A stretch of DNA of 64,000 nucleotides from assembly GCA_004794785.1 (NCBI GenBank), contig SJOL01001898.1, positions 67,793 through 131,792 on the forward strand, written 5' to 3'. The DNA is from Opisthorchis felineus. Lineage: Eukaryota; Platyhelminthes; Trematoda; Opisthorchiida; Opisthorchiidae. Below the pieces are notes generated by a model. That model had not been told where the DNA came from. It searched no databases and worked only from the letters and a program-made list of their open reading frames with translations. Positions 60,232-64,000 of the stretch are shown piece by piece; position 1 is the stretch's first letter; each line of letters opens with the position of its first letter. The position numbers and the translations under genes were made by a program.

Positions 60232-63200
60232 GTTTCCCCTAAACATTTTACAGAGCCAACCATCTGCGTGTGTTTGCCACATATTCCGTCGGCAATAATA
60301 AACTAAACCGAAGGAAAGCTACTTAGTTGATTTCGTCCATGATTGATGACGTAGCTGTCCTGGAACGATATCAAGCTTTACTGTCTCGTTTGTATTATCT
60401 GTTACATTTATATCCTCCAGTCTTCTTTAACATCTATAAATGGAAATTTTAATGGTTCCAATGGCTGTGACATTAAGAAGTATTATTGCACCCGGAAAAA
60501 GTCAGCTTCAAGACCACCTTGTACTTGTTACGATCAAAAAGAACTTAACCAGCAAAGTTTAGACCACCATATACATCAGCAGATATCGCACAGACCTTGT
60601 TGAATTGAAATTGCATGGCCTCTATATTTTAATTTTGTTGGGCCTAAATAAAGCCAACGCGATACACAGATATCTATCCTTAACTTATTATATATCTAAC
60701 AGGTCAGTTTATCACTGTCTGCGATTCAAACCATTGGACAATCACACACCACATCGGACGTTTGAACTGCAACAAAGTAAGCCAAACTTCTCTGAATTTC
60801 ACGCTTAGCAAAGTGGTGGGCCGGACAGTATAGTGGCTAATGTGCATAGATTTTTGTAGGAAATTATTGAGGTTTTCCACAGAACTGCATCATTTTAACT
60901 TTCAGAAAGCTATTTTCAGTTCAGTATGAGTTTTTCGAGAAAACAAGTGGATGGTTTTAGCCGGCGGTGTGAAGTCCTGTTGATAAGAGCTGACGAAATA
61001 CTGTTTTCGAAAAAATTGGTGGGGAGAATAGTACCCATAGGTTTTTGTTTTCGGTCGATATGAAAAGTTATTCTCATGATTCCTCCTAAGTTAAAAATGT
61101 TTAACCACCTAATGTTAGAAAGTTACGTAAAAAAAGAGCGATTTTTAAATTTTTGTTCCAAAACAATTTTTAAAAAGTTAATTTTAGTTGTTGTCCAAAG
61201 TACGAGACTTTTCTCTCTCGTTGCTATTCACAGGATGGTTTGCTGACGGCTAAAATTCGTGCATCCTCAGAGATATTTTTTAAAAATATACGAGTATATG
61301 AGATATTGTGGAAATATATGACCGTAGAAAAAATTCGTTTCAGTTTTTTCACCATCCACTGAGCATTTTCAAACATAAGAAGGTAAAACTCAAGTATACT
61401 GCCACCTTTTCCTGCCGACAAAACTTGTGGAATAATTTTGATTTGTCCATTTGTCCGCTTACCATTTCAGCGAACCGCACCCCGTAGACTTTTTCCTTCC
61501 GGCTGCAAACTTTCTTCGTCCTTCCTTTCGGTGACCACTTTTCTTTCAAGCGGTATCCTCGCATTCTACGCGTTCAAAGCATAACGAGTTAAAATTTAAC
61601 GTCTTGAATTATCGGCTTGAGAAATTTGGATCATATACCAGTAGTCGGTAAATTATTCTGGCTGCTGTAAACCCCCTTTGTTTTAAGCGGCTATATACCT
61701 CTATTCGCTACCATACAATGAGTGATAATTTGTTGAGTCTAATCGGTTTGGCACTGTTAACTTGTAGTATATACTTGTCTTAGGCTGCTGTCGTCAAGGG
61801 ATTTCCGTTGACCTATTTAAATTTTATATGCAGAATGTAAGAACAGTAAGCACGTGACCTGCGTATTTTCGTAATATGCTACACTCTAGTGTTGTCAGCA
61901 ATTAATAAGATGAAACAGACCCCCACTGCTCTAGTGGAACGATTATTGTTCGAGTTCAAAGGTAAAACGGTACGAATTTCCTTTGAAGTCTTCATTCTTG
62001 TAAAAGACTACCTATCGACAGAGAGCACATTTAACTGACACGCTGAATAAGGTTCCACCAGTTTTTAAACAAGACAGATCATGTTTATGAAAGTAGCGAT
62101 TTCTGGTTATATAATCCTTGTCATAGAATTTGACCTCTAAGGCCAATTTTCGTAAAATACCAAATTTTTATTAGTTTCCAAGTTCATTCTGGTACGGCCA
62201 GAAGACAAGCATACTGGTTGGTAATCTAGAAACATCTTCCGTTTGAAAACAATCCTACTTATTTCTGAGTATCAACAAAGATACATCCACAAGCAACAAA
62301 TTAAATGTTTTGTTGCTGCAAGCGTTGCGAGCCAACAAAAATTGTAGGAACCATCGAAACTGACGTTAATTATGTCCGTTTGTTTATTTTTTTAATATAT
62401 ACAGGATTAAAATGCGTCAAAAAGCCACCGTAATATCCGAATAAAGTCGCTTATATTTTTAACCGCAAAGTTATGGGAGTGTGTATCATGGATGTGCTGA
62501 AGTAAGATCAATGAATGCCTTCGATTTTATGCATCAATGATTCACCGACCAACCTAGCTACGCAACAGCGCACTGGCGTTCTTATTGTTTTTTATCCAGG
62601 AAAATTCGCAAACAACCAAAGAACCAATCAAACGTTAAAATATTATCGGCCAACTGTGGAGTTGTGCTAGTGTGACCAAAACATGACCAAACCTTACTCG
62701 GTTGGTCTACGCTGTATAAGGACATGATACCGTTTCTTTTTCATTCTGTTTGTCCGGCTTACGCACAGATATTTTCTCATTAATATAGGTGAATACAGCT
62801 CCCTCATCAAGGACCCAAATATTTGCCTGCAAGCCTTTTCAATATCGAAAACTAGCAAATGGATACGTAAGTGCATTTGGTTGCCTAACTGGATTTGAAC
62901 CTGGTTTTTTGCGCCTTATGCCACTGCACGTAAAACAAGAGAGATAAGCCAAGTGTCATATCCGTTGTTATCTGTATCAGAAGCTAACTTGTGTAGAAGG
63001 AATTTGGAGCTGGGTCTTTTGTAGCCAAACTAACTTTTGCAAACCAAAAGCGTCTAGATGAGGATGCATGGAAATTTGTATATATTCACCTGAATAAATG
63101 CGTGCCTAAATGAATTATAGCCACTCAGTAATTGAAGAAAGAATTCTATTTCCGTGTTCGTTAGTAAAGATATCTGGTGTTTGCTTTTAAGTTTTTTAAA

Positions 63201-63379
63201 AATTAAGGTTTAACGAATAAGCTTCAGAATAGTTGGCAGCAGGGCGTCCGGGGAGAAAATTATTCCAACTGAGAAACCAGACACTTCAAAAGCCTCCTTC
63301 ATCCTACTAGTGTTCCTTGGGAGTAGTTACACATTGATTTTTTATACCTCAGGAGTATAGCGAGCGGCTTAATTTAATA
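60232..63379. other. No gene recognised
   Basis: AT-rich, with short frames only. TAGTGGCTAATGTGC near 60834 may be another pol III A-box remnant. Confidence 0.35.
62885..62930 (-). repeat. tRNA-like SINE head, minus strand
   Basis: The minus strand has TGGCATAAGGCGC and then GGTTCAAATCC, matching pol III A and B boxes at close spacing. It is too compact for a tRNA gene. Confidence 0.4.
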
Positions 63380-64000
63380 AAAATATTTGGGATACGGCGA
63401 GGAAGGTACGAACAACCTCGTAAAAAGAGAAAGCAGCCCTTGTCACTTTTCTATCCTCCGAGTAAGTTTGGCACCATGGACTGCGTTTGGTGATACACTT
63501 TTTAAAGAAGTTGGTGAGGTCTTGATGAACAGTCTGGCGACCATAATGCAAATGATTTAGAACAGAAAAAGAATACCAGCTGAATAGCGCGCTTTGACTG
63601 TCACCCCAGTTTTTAAAATTGGCGTAAGTGCGCCTTGCGAAATCTTCCGTGGCATCGGCCTGGTGGCCGTGGCATCTGAGGTGCCGTCCGGCATTATTTC
63701 GTGCACGTCGATCGATTGCCGGTAGGGACAGGCTCTTGAAAATCAAGCTAGGTTTATCCCTGGGGGATAACGCATCAACCATAGCTTTACCTTGAGATTT
63801 GTTCTTGAAGGCCATCACTCTTTCAGACATCTCACATTAATTGTTTTACTGGATCAGAAGCCGCTTTTGACTCTGTCAATCATGAGAAACCTTGGTAGTG
63901 TCTGGTGATCAAGGTTGCCCCTTTTAAACTCAAATCCTTTATGAGGGTACTCTATGGGCGGATATGAGTATACCACGAACTTTCACCCACGTTCACTACG
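63380..64000 (+). pseudogene. Decayed LINE reverse transcriptase, running off the window
   Basis: The plus strand, over changing frames, gives MQMI-NRKRIPAE, then FKIGVSAPCEIFRGIGLVAV (from 63612), ENQARFIPG, and EAAFDSVNHEKPW (about 63857-63895). It ends with FMRVLYGRI near the window edge. This is the N-terminal half of an RTE-like RT, where 'IPEDW---VPIFKKGD---CENYRGI-L' precedes 'QAGFRPGR' and 'AAFDSV-RE-LW'. Several stops and frame changes are present. The 153-codon minus frame over 63369-63830 is its shadow. The catalytic YADD would lie beyond 64000. Confidence 0.75.

Noticed and set aside
63369..63830. 153-codon minus-strand frame
   Set aside because: It is the antisense shadow of the plus-strand LINE RT remnant.
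1..64000. CRISPR arrays, rRNA, complete tRNA genes, prokaryotic operons
   Set aside because: No regularly spaced repeats, no rRNA core and no foldable tRNA cloverleaf were seen. The spliced exons argue against a prokaryote.

Overview
The window looks like nuclear DNA of a parasitic flatworm, most likely a digenean trematode. The basis is mixed: coding exons separated by canonical GT-AG introns, including several of only 36-38 nt; a Schistosoma-type hammerhead-ribozyme SINE; decayed LINE reverse transcriptases of types I know from trematode assemblies; and no bacterial operon structure. The species cannot be named from sequence alone. Most long open reading frames are chance. The real coding signal lies in short exons with matching splice phases.

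Layout. 1-6.1 kb: intergenic DNA with a decayed CR1-like LINE tail (about 2.4-2.8 kb, minus). A strongly C-over-G segment begins near 4.03 kb. 6.10-11.28 kb: a 5.17-kb MULE-type DNA transposon whose two ends are near-perfect inverted repeats of about 2.1 kb. Its centre carries the catalytic part of a ZSWIM-type transposase on the minus strand. Each arm carries a copy of the C-terminal exons, pointing outward. 11.3-20 kb: mostly anonymous DNA, with G over C to about 15 kb. 20.2-21.4 kb: candidate minus-strand host exons with a tandem hammerhead-ribozyme element beside them. 23.8-24.1 kb: a tRNA-like T arm and a 22-bp perfect palindrome inside a 12-bp direct repeat. 27.7-29.1 kb: the last two exons of a Quiver/Sleepless (Ly6-type) GPI-anchored protein gene. 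31.3-33.0 kb: an inverted pair of hammerhead elements plus a third fragment. 38.9-39.5 kb: a LINE endonuclease remnant. 43.7 kb: another hammerhead copy. 46.2-52.9 kb: a plus-strand gene of unknown function with five phase-compatible exons and a possible sixth, carrying an RTE-like LINE and an Sm-alpha-like SINE in introns. 54.0-54.8 kb: a possible decayed coding region and an Sm-alpha-like SINE with an intact ribozyme core. 59.0-60.2 kb: another plus-strand gene fragment. 63.4-64.0 kb: a LINE RT remnant running off the window.

The most interesting systems are two. One is a family of roughly 293-bp tandem units with type I hammerhead ribozymes whose stem III is self-complementary, which resembles metazoan retrozymes. 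The other is a foldback-like MULE whose transposase 3' half forms both giant terminal inverted repeats. All ribozyme and transposase statements come from reading motifs and folds by eye. No alignment, folding or database search was run.
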